64,000 nt of DNA. Origin: Mytilus trossulus. Taxonomy: Eukaryota > Mollusca > Bivalvia > Mytilida > Mytilidae. Positions within the stretch are counted from its first letter, which is position 1. Each line of letters begins with the position of its first letter. Below are positions 25,910 through 38,400 of this stretch, one piece after another. The stretch covers positions 60,468,987 to 60,532,986 of the forward strand of contig NC_086382.1 in the NCBI RefSeq assembly GCF_036588685.1. The letters run 5' to 3'. The notes under the pieces were generated by a model. It saw only the letters and a list, made by a program, of their open reading frames with translations, made no database searches and was not told the DNA's origin. The translations under genes were made by a program, and so were the position numbers.

Positions 25910-26460
25910 CGTCGATTAGAGAATCAAATAATTGGACGTCGATTTGAGAATGTGACATCAGATTTGGACGTCGTCTTGTGGAACAGACGTGGATTAGAGA
26001 CCGGACGTCGATCTAAGTCTGTCATATATGTGGCATAATTGCCAATGAGACAACTTTCCATAGAGTATTAAATAACAAAATAATTATAGGCAACCATACA
26101 GCCATAAAAAATGAGGAAAAAAACCCAATTCAAACACGTTACGTATGCAACAATTAAATTAAGAAAAGTAATGGCCTGGGTTTGCAACTTATAAACAACA
26201 GGTTTGGAACCCTCCCCCTCCCCAAAATTATATTATAATTAAGATAGAAGATGAATATTTTTAAACTTATTAAGGGGGATCTGGGAGGGGATTCATTACA
26301 TTTAGAACAACTTTTGTAAAGGATGGATACACATAAAATTAAAATATGTAATACGATTGCCAATGAGACAATTGTCCACAGAGGTTCAAATGACAAAACA
26401 AAAGCAATTACAATGTATATATGCAACCACACAGGCTTCAAAAAGGAGGAAAACTGTCCT
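25910..26460. repeat. Degenerate 'ggacgtcgat' repeats and two reverse R1 copies
   Basis: At 25909-26018 'gacgtcgatt.gagaat' type phrases recur four or five times. At about 26025-26110 and 26335-26460 R1 is read on the minus strand ('gccaatgagacaactttcca', 'gccaatgagacaattgtcca'). No gene. Confidence 0.55.
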
Positions 26461-27640
26461 GACATGAAAAGTATGCATTAATACAATTGAGAAGAGTAAT
26501 GGCCTGATTCACAATTCCACTTATAAACTATTTGGGACCCCAAATAATGAAGTCTATCTCAGGCATCTAGGAACAGGCTCAACATTATTTCTATACATGT
26601 ATTAATATATTCTAAATTGTGGACAAACCTACATTAAATATTTTACTTGAATGACTTTAGAGAATGAGATCAAATATAAAAGTAGCAGTGTAATATACTC
26701 CAATGGTAGCCCTACTAAATAGTCATGTATAGAATGTGATATACTGTATTTTGGGTCTTTATACTGTCCTTTATATTTAGGTCATTTTGACATGCAAAAT
26801 ATAAAGAAAATATATGTTAACTATGATCAGGAAATTAAGTTCTTTTTCGCAAATTAAACCCACTAAAACTGAACTTTGAATGCAAAAGACCCCTAAATGG
26901 CTAAATTGCTATAAAGAATAGTCCATGATGATTCTTGTTATTAAAGAAATGTACACTGATTCTGTCAGTTGACAAACTAGATTGAGATAAGTTATATAAA
27001 CATAAAGGTTTTTTTCAACAGTTGTGGTGTAAATTAAATCAGTTTATTTTATGGTTGACATATTTATTATATATATGTAGATCATTGGCTTCTCAACACA
27101 TTGATATTTTACAAATTCAATAATCTATTCATCGTTCTATTGCTGGTATTTCATCTTCCTAAAACAGTTTTAGCGCAACACGAATGCAAGCTTGATAGGG
27201 TGTCCCCACACATTTTGATATTGCAGAAAAATCTTGGTTGACATATGTATCCACTTCTCATCACTTTTCATGCTATTAAGAATGCATTCTAGCGTCACAA
27301 TTTCCATTGAAAAGGAATGTAAAGTATAAATTCATATGACGTACTAAAACATATGATCTGACCATATACATGTACCTGTATTTAAAGGTTATGATGAGGC
27401 TCATGGTAAAACACAACTAACAGCTACTGCCACAGCAAAAATAGTCTCCAGTGATCAACATCCAACTTACCAATTCAACAATATTGTTTTTAACCATTCT
27501 TTGGTTTTACATTTTTTTTTATTTATTTCCAATAGTACACAGACAGGTAGCAGAAAGGTGAAAAATAGATGAGCTTTCTTCAAAGCCATTCTTTGGTTCT
27601 ACATTTTTTATTTATTTCAAATAGTACACAGACAGGTACC
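26461..27640. other. Intergenic AT-rich DNA
   Basis: A pair of related 60-bp stretches ('ccattctttggtt.tacattttt.atttatttc', near 27496 and 27588) suggests a small local duplication. No gene was recognised. Confidence 0.4.
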
Positions 27641-27915
27641 GGATGATAAAAACAAACAAATCATGTGTGCATTCTTTTAAGAACAAACACATCATGTGTG
27701 CACTCTTTTAAGAACAAAAACATCATGTGTGCAATCTTAAGAACAAACACATCATGTGTGCACTCTTTTAAGAACAAACACATCATGTGTGCACTCTTAA
27801 GAACAAACACATTATGTGTGCACTTTTAAGAACAAACACATCATGTGTGCACTCTTAAGAACAAACACATCATGTGTGCACTGTTAGGAACAAACACATC
27901 ATGTGTGCACTCTTA
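27640..27915 (+). repeat. 29-31-bp minisatellite, nine copies
   Basis: Units are built on aacaaacacatcatgtgtgc followed by a short 'actcttttaag' spacer. Length varies between units (29-31 bp), mostly in the T run. It is non-coding. Confidence 0.9.
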
Positions 27916-28074
27916 AGTTTCAGGGTTATTTCATTGTTGAACTGACCCCAAGCTTGTTTTAAACTCCCTCCCTTTTTGTTACGAATGAATATCTAATCAA
28001 CATCCAATCAAATATAAGCTACCGATATTTAAAACTTGAATCAAAATATTTATATGAACCATTTATTCTGCCCC

Positions 28075-28340
28075 ATTAATGGCCATTATGTTTTCTGGTC
28101 TGTGTGTTTGTTTGTTCATACATCTGTCCCGCTTCATGTTAAATTTGTTGGTCCAGGTAGTTTTTTTATTCAGGATCATTAAGTTGAAGTCCAATCAACT
28201 TGAAACTTAGTACACATGTTCCCTATGATATGATCTTTAATTTTTATGCCAAATTAAAGTTTTTATCCCAATTTCACGGTTCACTGAACATTGAACATGA
28301 TAGTGCAGATGGGGCATCCTTGTACCATGGACTCATTCTT
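28075..28340 (-). repeat. Dispersed repeat 'R5', reverse copy
   Basis: On the minus strand it carries the R5 phrases in order, from 'gatgccccatctgcact' to 'cagaccagaaaacataatgg'. It is truncated relative to the copy at 35485-35996. Confidence 0.65.
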
Positions 28341-28559
28341 GTTTTTTTATATACCACTTATTGTTTACTTATATGGTGTTAATGTAAGTGTATTCATTAA
28401 GTTAATGCTGTTGAAATCAGCTATGTCTTGAAAGTCACTGATTTTACTTAAATGGTTGCAATAATATGTTACAGTTAAAAAAGAAGATTGATTGTTGGTT
28501 GCTTTACTTCCAGTGAAAACAAAACAAGAGTGCACACGCTAAAATGTCTCATCTTCTTT

Positions 28560-28940
28560 ACTAATCATTGATATCATGTTGATAGTCCTAAATATAAAGC
28601 TTTATTACACTATCACATAAACTTAACATTAACCAAGAAAACTAAACATTGACCAACTAAACATGAAAAAGAGGTAAGGGCAGATAAACCTTGCCAGCCA
28701 GACATGTACAGCTAACAATTCTTCCATACAACAAATATAGTTGACCTATTGCATATAGTATTAGAAAAAAAAGACCAAAAACTCAAAAACTTAACTATAA
28801 CTACTGAACCATGAAAATGAGGTCAAGGTCAGATTGACACCTGCCAGTTGGACATGTACACCTGACAGTCCTTCCATACACCAAATTTTTTTTCCAAGTA
28901 GTCATTGAACCATAAAAATTAGGTCAAGGACATTCGAAAT
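28560..28940 (-). repeat. Satellite-like repeat 'R6', reverse copy
   Basis: Degenerate units of roughly 175 bp contain 'accatgaaaatgaggtcaag', 'gacatgtaca' and 'ccttccatacacc'. Related DNA lies at 34830-35000 (same strand) and 60180-61340 (opposite strand). I recall this as a widespread mollusc repeat. Confidence 0.55.
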
Positions 28941-29255
28941 GTGACTGATGGAAACTTTGAAACGTCTAGGCATCTATAAACAAATTATGAAGCATCCAGG
29001 TCTTCCACCTTCTAAAATATGAAGCTTTTAAAAAGTAAGCTAGCAACGTCCCTGGATCACTATTCCTATGTCCAGCTTTCTGTAACAAAAGTCACAGGCT
29101 CACACAAAATGATATAAAGATTTAAACTAAAAGAAGAAGTTTTTACATGATTTTGCAAAAGGTTAAACCACTTTTTCCCTAGGTAGGATGTTTAAATCAA
29201 GTACATATAATTTTGACTTGCTTAAGAACAGAACATAATAGCATAGTCTTCAACT

Positions 29256-29261
29256 TTTATT
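29256..29261 (-). terminator. Candidate RABL3 polyadenylation signal AATAAA
   Basis: AATAAA on the minus strand lies about 170 bases after the proposed RABL3 stop codon. It is a single hexamer and is supported only by position. Confidence 0.35.
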
Positions 29262-29427
29262 GCAGATTTACCCAGTTATAAATAATCATAAAATGTTTCA
29301 CAATCATAATTGCCAATAGAAAAACTGCATTCATTTAACCTTCATTAATTTCAATAACTTAAAAACAAAAATATCCCTTGAGAAATGTTAACATTTTACA
29401 TGTATCATTCAGCATCATATATAACTG

Positions 29428-32400
29428 TCAATCATTATGAGACATCTTCATATGTCCCCGCCTTCTCTCTGTAGGTGCAAGGTGTCCCTGAAACACAAAA
29501 TTAATATTGTAAGCTATTAAATCTCACACAATAAGAATTCTCCATATAGAATTAATAACAACATAATCTTTAACTTTGGCTGAAAAGTTTGTGTGTCAGT
29601 GTGGGTTTGGTGGATGACTATGCCTCCCCTAACAAATTATCCAATCTAATTAAAATCAAATCTCTCACTCGCTCATTTTTTAATGCTTGGTCGCTGCATG
29701 GGAGATCTAACAACACGCAGCGACCAAGCATTAACCAGATGATTCGCAGGGCGTAGCTTTATACGACCGCAGAGGTTGAACCCTGAACGGTTGGGGCAAG
29801 TATGGACACAACATTCAAGCTGGATTCAGCTCTAAATTTGGATTGTGATTTAATAGTTGACACAGCATAGGTTTCTGACACAGAATGAATGTGTTCTAAT
29901 GAACTTAAAATTTTTGTTTTCTCTTAGAGCAATTCACTATGCTGTTGAATATTAATCCTCTCAAAAAAATGTTTGAATAAATTTTCTTTTTATTTATGAA
30001 ATTTCAAATGAGAAAAATTGAACCCAATTTTTTAATCACATCCCCCTTTCTCTTATTCCAAAACTAATCTCAATTAAAATATTCTAATGGAGTTTGCAAC
30101 AATAACTTCTCATTTAAATACATCATAAAATATTAAGATGTAAAAAAACTGCTTGTTATCACTGAATGGTAAAGATTATTTAAATTTATCAGTTGGTAGT
30201 AAAAAGTGAATATACATTGTATATTGTATATAACAAAGATTTAAGTTGATTCTGGACAAAGAAAGATAACTCCAATTAAAAAAAAATCTTGCAATAAGAT
30301 ATTTCTTGCTTACTATTCTGGACAAAGAAAGATAACTCTAATTAAAAAAAAAATTGCTATTTCACAATATTGTGAAATTAGATATTTCTTGCTATTGCAC
30401 AATACTGTGCAATTGAAAAGACTTGCTATTGCACAATACTTAATATAATAATTTAAGATCCTGATTTGGACCAACTTGAAAACTGGGCCCATAATCAAAA
30501 ATCTAAGTACATGTTTAGATTCAGCATATCAAAGAGGCCCAAGAATTTAATTTTTGTTTAAATCAAACTTAGTTTAATTTTGGACCCTTTGGACCTTAAT
30601 GTAGGCCAATTTGAAAACGGGACCAAAAATGAAGAATCTACATACACAGTTAGATTTGGCATATCAAAGAACCCCATTTATTCAATTTTTGATGAAATCA
30701 AATAAAGTTTAATTTTGGACCCAGATTTGGACCAACTTGAAAACTAGGCCAATAATCAAGAATCTAAGTACATTTTTAGATTCAACATATCAAAGAACCC
30801 AACCGATTCATTTTTTGTCAAAATCAGACTAAGTTTTATTTTGGACCCTTTGAACCTTAATGTAGACCAATTTGAAAACATGACCAAAAGTTAAGAATCT
30901 ACATACACAGTTAGATTCAGCATATCAAAGAACCCCAATTATTCAATTTTGATGAAATCAAACAAAGTTTAATTTTGGACCCTTTGGGCCCCTTTTTCCT
31001 AAACTGTTGGGACCAAAACTCCCAAAATCAATACCAACCTTCCTTTTATGGTCATAAACCTTGTGTTTACATTTCATAGATTTCTATTTACTTATACTAA
31101 CGTTATGGTGTGAAAACCAAGAAAAATGCTTATTTGGGTCCCTTTTTGGCCCCTAATTCCTAAACTGTTGGGACCTTAACTCCCAAAATCAATACCAATC
31201 TTCCTTTTGTGGTCATAAACATTGTGTTTAAATTTCATTGATTTCTATTTACTTAAACTAAAGTTATTGTGCAAAAACCAAGAATAATGCTTATTTGGGC
31301 CTTTTTTTGGTCCCTAATTCCTAAACTGTTGAAACCAAAACTCCCAAAATCAATCCCAACCTTACTTTTGTGGTCATAAACCTTGTGTCAAATTTTCATA
31401 GATTTCTATTGACTTAAACTAAAGTTATAGTGCGAAAACAAAAAAAATGCTTATTTGGGCCCTTTTTGGCCCCTTATTCCTTAAATATTGGGACCAAAAC
31501 TCCCAAAATCAATACCAACCTTCCTTTTATGGTCATTAACCTTGTGTTAAAATTTCATAGATTTCTATTCACTTTTACTAAAGTAAGAGCGTGAAAACTA
31601 AAAGTATTCGGACGACGACGACGCAGACGACGACGCCAACGTGATAGCAATATACGACGAAAATTTTTTCAAAATTTGTGGTCGTATAAAAAATGAGCAA
31701 GTGAGAGATTTAATTTTAATTAGATTGCAAATTCTCCAACCTATGATTGTGACATCTACAAAACCAATGATTATCTGTAGGGCTAATGTTTAATTATAAC
31801 TGATATGTTGATAATTTGTTTGATTGGTTGATTGGTGATTGTTTTCTGCCGCATCAGCACAAAAATGTTTATATTGTAATGTATTTGAAAGGATCTGTTG
31901 TATAATACATATTATGCAAATATACATACCATATGTACCAAATTGGTAAATTTAAAAATTATATATATAAATCTAAATCTGAGTATAATATCAGCTGATT
32001 TTATACATAATACACATAAAAACGGATATCTTTTACTTGTGAGAATTCCACACTAAAATACATGCACTACACATACATACACACAACACACCATAACCAA
32101 TTCATGCCTGTTGACATGCACACTTTAGTATTAAAATCAGCAGGACATAATGCTATAAATAGATTTATCCTCAGAGAATATTTCAACTGTACAACATGTA
32201 CATATTGTAGTAAAAAGTTGATTTGAAATTCAGATCTTACCAAAATTCAATAATTTTAATAATTATTTACAAGAGAAGATTTTTAATAAGAGGAGAGTTT
32301 AAATACTGGTACCCACCTCATTTTTCTAAACAACCAAATTTATGCTTTTCTAACCTGTTCAAGTCCCCCCCCCCTTTTAAGTATTTCAATAAATCACTTA

Positions 32401-35400
32401 TTGTTTGTGTTCCAAATATTTTGTCATTATGATTGAAAAAGAAAAGAAAGTCACTGGACAAAATACTTGTTATTTAACACAGATAATTTAGCATTTTATA
32501 TAAAAATTGTAAAATGATGATTTCTTTTTAAGAAAACAATATCTCAAAGTGGCTTGTTTGATTAGCTTCAAAAGGCAGCACATGATGTATTCTATGTATG
32601 TTTCAAGTTTAAAAAACTGCTTGTAAATTAATTTTACAATAATTTTTCTTATATTTAAATTTCAATATTGAAACAATCATAAACTAATTTATTAATTTGG
32701 ACTTTTTTGTTTCTTTTTGTCCTGTTATTTAAAATCATTTTTAGTCATATGACCTATAGTGTCCTATAACCTATTGACCTTTGTCTATTTCCATTTATTA
32801 TTCTGGTTATTATGTGATGTATATAAATAAAGACATAAATTTTAAAGCAGTGAAATCTAATACCCTTTCATTGGATGATTTTTTAACCACCTTAATCATT
32901 AAAAATGCTTCGCAATAATTAAAATTCACATTTTGAAATTTTTTATATGAACCAAACAGTATTTTTCTGAATATCACAAAAATTACATTTAAGTTTAAAA
33001 TGACATTATTGGGATGAGTTTATTTCTTAACAAGTACAACAAAATAATGTCTTGCAAAGCAACCAATACTAACTGTATATTATGGATAACTAAAATTCAA
33101 AAATCTATTCAAGAAACAAACTGAAAAAGGCTAGTGTTTGGGAAGTATTATGTAATTTTTCATTTGAGTAAACTTTCACAATAATCTTATGCAGGGTTAA
33201 TGCGATAAATACATTCTTACATCGATGTTCTGGCTGTTGTAAAAAATAAAAAAAATAAAATCTCACACTCTAGATCTTATAAGCTCTTTATCTTCACACA
33301 TACATGTACCTGTGGTGTTACTGTCATATTTGATTAAATGGAAAAAAAAGGAACAATTTATTACTAGGATTTTGTAAGGTTATTCTAAAAATGGATATTT
33401 TTGTCGAATATATAGCTTTATTTTAGACAAAGCCCAATTGGCACTGGGCCTTTAATTACTTTTGGTTAAAAATTGTAAAGGATTCTATGTAAAAATCATC
33501 TGAAATTTCAAATAATTAATGATTTTTTTACTGTGGATTCAATATTATTCATGATGAACCCATTTTCAAAGGTTTTGTGGGTAAATGTGTCATTAAGGTG
33601 AACAAAAGTTTAAATGCTTAAAGAGGTACAAATTTTAATAGGCTTGTCGGTAGACTAAAACATTACAATTGAGATTAACTATCCACTAAAAACAAAATTT
33701 TCTTTAATTCATGAAAAATTGGTAGACTGTACAAACTAAATTAACTGATTCCACAGTACTTGTTCTTACAAAGATGACAGTTTTACCACAAGTACTATAG
33801 ATATACATAAAATATTTATTAACATACTTACTTTTAATAACATTGCCAAACTGCAACGGTAATGTAATTCCTTATTGCTAATAGTGTTTTATAAATAGTT
33901 TATGATCAAAATTTTGATTTTAACATAAAAAAAACAACAACCAACTTACGTTATAGACAAACAGTGGAAAGTTTAATTCTATCTTCAAAATATTCTGAAA
34001 CCTCCCAAATATGGACACTTATTATGAATCATTAATTAACACAGAAAGCAGGTTTCAATAGATTTAGATTTTTTTTAACAAGATTTTTGTATTTAAAACT
34101 TTATTTTATGGATCTAAGTTTAGGATCGAAATCTTAATTGGGGTATCCACTGACTGTTTAATTTTGGACTTTCAGCTGACGTTACTTTACAAAATACATG
34201 TGCATACTTATGTCTATTTAGTCAGCAAATGATTGTATGCCTAATCAGAACAGTTGAAATCTTAAATTAAAGATATAATATCTCATGCAACAGAGACAGA
34301 AATATTGTCCATATATATGTAATGTCATCAATTTCAGGACATGTCTAATATATCATTTATAGGGGGAAGGGTTTTTATGTTGTTATATGCCATGATGGTA
34401 TATAACTTTTCTTACATTTATAACATCTAAATAATTCTAACTTTAAGTACCTGATTATGTGACATTTGATGACTGTAGAATCTCCTTTCAGTGACCTACA
34501 AATATATTTTAAGACTATTTATAAATCAAAAACATTTGTTTCTTTTCATATCTTTAAACTTCTCTCTAGTATTATATCCTGCTTAAACAATCAAGATTGA
34601 ATAATAGGTTGGAAGTCTTAAAGTTCAAGAATATATATACAATGTACAATGTATCTCTAAAACATAAAAGTTTATAAATAAACCAAGAATATGGTTAATT
34701 CTGTAAGCTGTGATACATGTACTGACATAAGTATGTCAACGAAATGCTGATTATTGTCAAACAGACATGTATCTATTGTAACACAAAGAAAGTAAACATA
34801 TATGCATATTACTCAAAAAATAACTTAATTAAAATATTGACCATTGATCAATAAAAACGAGGTCAAGTTCAGGTACCACATCAGACACACATGTATATCT
34901 TCCAATAATTCTTCATACCAAATACAGTAAACATATTCTAAAGAACTTAGCATTCAATTTAGTCAGAAATTGGCCAATGAAAATTAGGTCACATGCAACC
35001 TCAACTTTTCAGATAATCAAGCTAGGTTATATATTTCTCTATCAGAACACTTTTTCATGTTTAGATTAACTGTACAACCATTTTACATTGTGTTCTGTAA
35101 CATAGATATTTGCATAATCAATAAATCAAGGCTCTGTACAGGGTAGTTTGAGTTGCATTTTAGCTTCATACCTTGTCAAAAAATCTGGACATTTTGACAG
35201 CATTTGTTGACCCTGGGGATAGACATTTACAGTCATTGCAATCCTGCAAAAAAATAAAACATGCAATTGTGAATTCTTGGCTTGAAGATTAATAGCATAT
35301 CATATCACAACCTAAAAGAACCTCTGATAATAATAAAAAAAAAGTTATTAACAAAACTTATACATTTGAATATGGAAATCGGGAATATGTCAAAGAGACA

Positions 35401-38400
35401 ACAACCCGACCAAACAGATATTTAGTATTTAAATATTTTTTTTACCAGAATTAAGTTACAGCAAATATAACATGTATAGATAAAGTACAACAAGAATGTG
35501 TCCAAAGTACATGGATGTCCCACTTGCACTATCATTTTCCATGTTCCATGGAACCATAAATTGGATAAAAATATAATTTGGCATTAAAATTAGAAAGATT
35601 ATACTATAGGGAACATGTGTACTAAGTTTCTAGTTGATTGGACTTCAATTTCATCAAAAACTACCTTGACCAAAAACTTAAACCTGTAACTCCCACTTTC
35701 ATTTTATATGTTTAGTGGACCGTGAAATTGAGGTCAAAAGTCTAATTTGGCTTTAAAATTAGAAAGATCATATCATAAGCAACAAGTGTGCTAAGTTTCA
35801 AGTTGATTGGACTTCAGCTTCATCAAAAACTACCTTAACCAAAAACTATAACCTGAAGCAGGACGAACGGACGCATGAATGAACGAATGGACGGATGAAT
35901 GAATGAACGAACGGTACGACAAACAAATGGACGGACAAACGGAGCCACAGACCAGAAAACATAATGCCCCTCTACTATCGTAGGTGGGGCATAAAAAAGA
36001 ATTTAGTTAGACTTTATTGTAATTAATAAAATTATGAATAAAAGGAGGTTTATGACATAAATCAGGGAGAAAGTAACCTAACAAAACAAATAACTATAAG
36101 AAGCTGGGAAACCATGATATTTTAACTTGAAGTATTTTGCACATAAATGCAATTCAAGGTGGTACAAAAGACTAAAGGGAGATAACTCAGCTGAAATTTT
36201 TAATCACATTTTACTGTTAGGGAATTCTTAGATCAGTCTGATTAAAACCAGCCCTCACTATCCACATGTAGCAATTTTACCTGACCATATCGGGAAATAG
36301 GTATTTAGTAGGATCTAAACACGTACGTGTGATTTGTTTAAACCGGTTTTCGATAAAAAATATACGAAGAAATGTCAAAATGTTTAGGACTTAATTAAGA
36401 ATTTAAAATTTTTACATACCAATATAAAGAACTTTTTATCATTTTTGAAATAGACTATAATAAAAAATTGCATGAAATTACTTCCCTTCATGATAGATTG
36501 TTTGGGAAATGAGCCAGAGTTATCTATTTGTGATCACAGAGAGGGACTAGCAAGCACATTTTGATTGCAGCTAATTCATTGTTAAAACAATGTTCCACTA
36601 TAAACGAATGTTATTTTATACAAATATAAGGACTTAGTTAGCTAAATCTACAAATTTTATTTGAAATTATGAATTTTTATTCCAATAGATTAATATGCTA
36701 ACACATGTGTTTGTAAGTGCAAGTGGATAGTGAGAGTTGGTTTGAATCAGACTGCATTTAGCTTCTCAATGATCAAAATTAAGAGTTGGTAAAACTCATT
36801 TAACTGCTATATATATATATTTATCCAATGAAATGATTTCTGATAAAATATATGGTTCTTTTTTTGAAATACCCAACACCCATTCATGTCCAGTGCACGA
36901 TGATATATCAATATTGTAGACATCGCAATATCTACAATGTAAACACGATATTGTGTCAACATGGTTTACATTGTTTGAACCCTTATATATTGTTGACATC
37001 GTTGACATCATTAACATCGCTATGTATACAATCTAGAAAATATATTGTGTTTACATTGTTGACATCGCGATGTATACAATGTTAACACAATGTTGTATCA
37101 ACATCGTTTACATTGTCTTAACTCTTATATATTGTTTACATCGTTGACATCGTTAACATCGCGATGTTTACAATGTTAACACGATGTTGTGTCAACATCG
37201 TTTACATTGTCTTAACTCTTATATATTGTTTTCATCGTTGACATCATAAACATCGTGATGTATACAATGTTAAACAGATTTTGTGTTTACATTGTTTACA
37301 TTGCCATTATATTTATTTAAAAAAAAGTTTTTTCTTTATGATTTACAGTTTTACCAATCCGGACAAAAAAAAAGAAGGTTATATATATCTGAAATGTATA
37401 AAGTTTGTGTTTGATCACTGAATCCTCTATAAAATTCAGACTAGAATTTTATATAACCCAGTATTGCCTAGTATTTCCCACTAAAACCCAGTAAAACCGG
37501 ATGTTCCCAGTATTTCCCACTAGGCTGGGCAATACTCATAAAACCAACTCTGTGACGCCATATAAACTATGTTGACACTACTTTGTGTTAAATTAGAGCT
37601 ATAACATAAAAAAAAAAATTAAAGATTTGTTGTTAAAAAAACATAAAAATGCAAACAATATACATGTAATCGACAAACTTCATAGAATAATTATTATATA
37701 AATGAATAAAAAACTTTTTTTTTATATATATTGTCAACATCACAATGTGTACGATGTAAACGATGTAAATACAAAGGTATAGACTTGGTACACATTATTT
37801 ATACGATGTTGACGATGTAAATGATGTATAAAAGATATTGGAAACATCAAGATGAAAAAGATGTTAACGATGTAAACAGAAAGTAAACATCGTCAACATT
37901 GCGATGTATACGATGTGAACGATATAAACACAAAGGTAGAGACTTGGTTCACAACATCTATGTGATGTTGACGATGTAAAAACGATATTGTTAACATCAC
38001 GATGTATACGATGTGAATGATGTTAACTCAAAGATTAAGACTTGGTTCACGACATTTATACAATGTTGACAATGTAAAAACGATATTGTCAACATCAAGA
38101 TGTATACGATTTGAACGATGTAAACACAAAAGTAAAGACTTGGTTCACAACATCTATACAAAAATGACAATGTAAAAACGACATTGTCAACATCACACTG
38201 TATACAATGTCAAAGATGCAAACAGAAAGTTATAGAGTCGATATACAACATAAACACGATGTTGACACAACATTGTTAACATTACGAATATACGATGTGA
38301 ACAATGTAAACACAAAGGTACAGAACATAAAGATTGGATACAATGTTAACACAATAACGACACTATAAAGTTGACATTGCGATGTTGACAGTATCGACAA

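Noticed and set aside
27640..27915. Regular repeats resembling a CRISPR array
   Set aside because: Units are contiguous with 29-31-bp slippage variants and no unique spacers, and the DNA is eukaryotic. It is a minisatellite.
32750..32790. A candidate RABL3 exon beginning with a V-I codon pair
   Set aside because: It has no polypyrimidine tract, a weak donor, and its peptide does not match the family.
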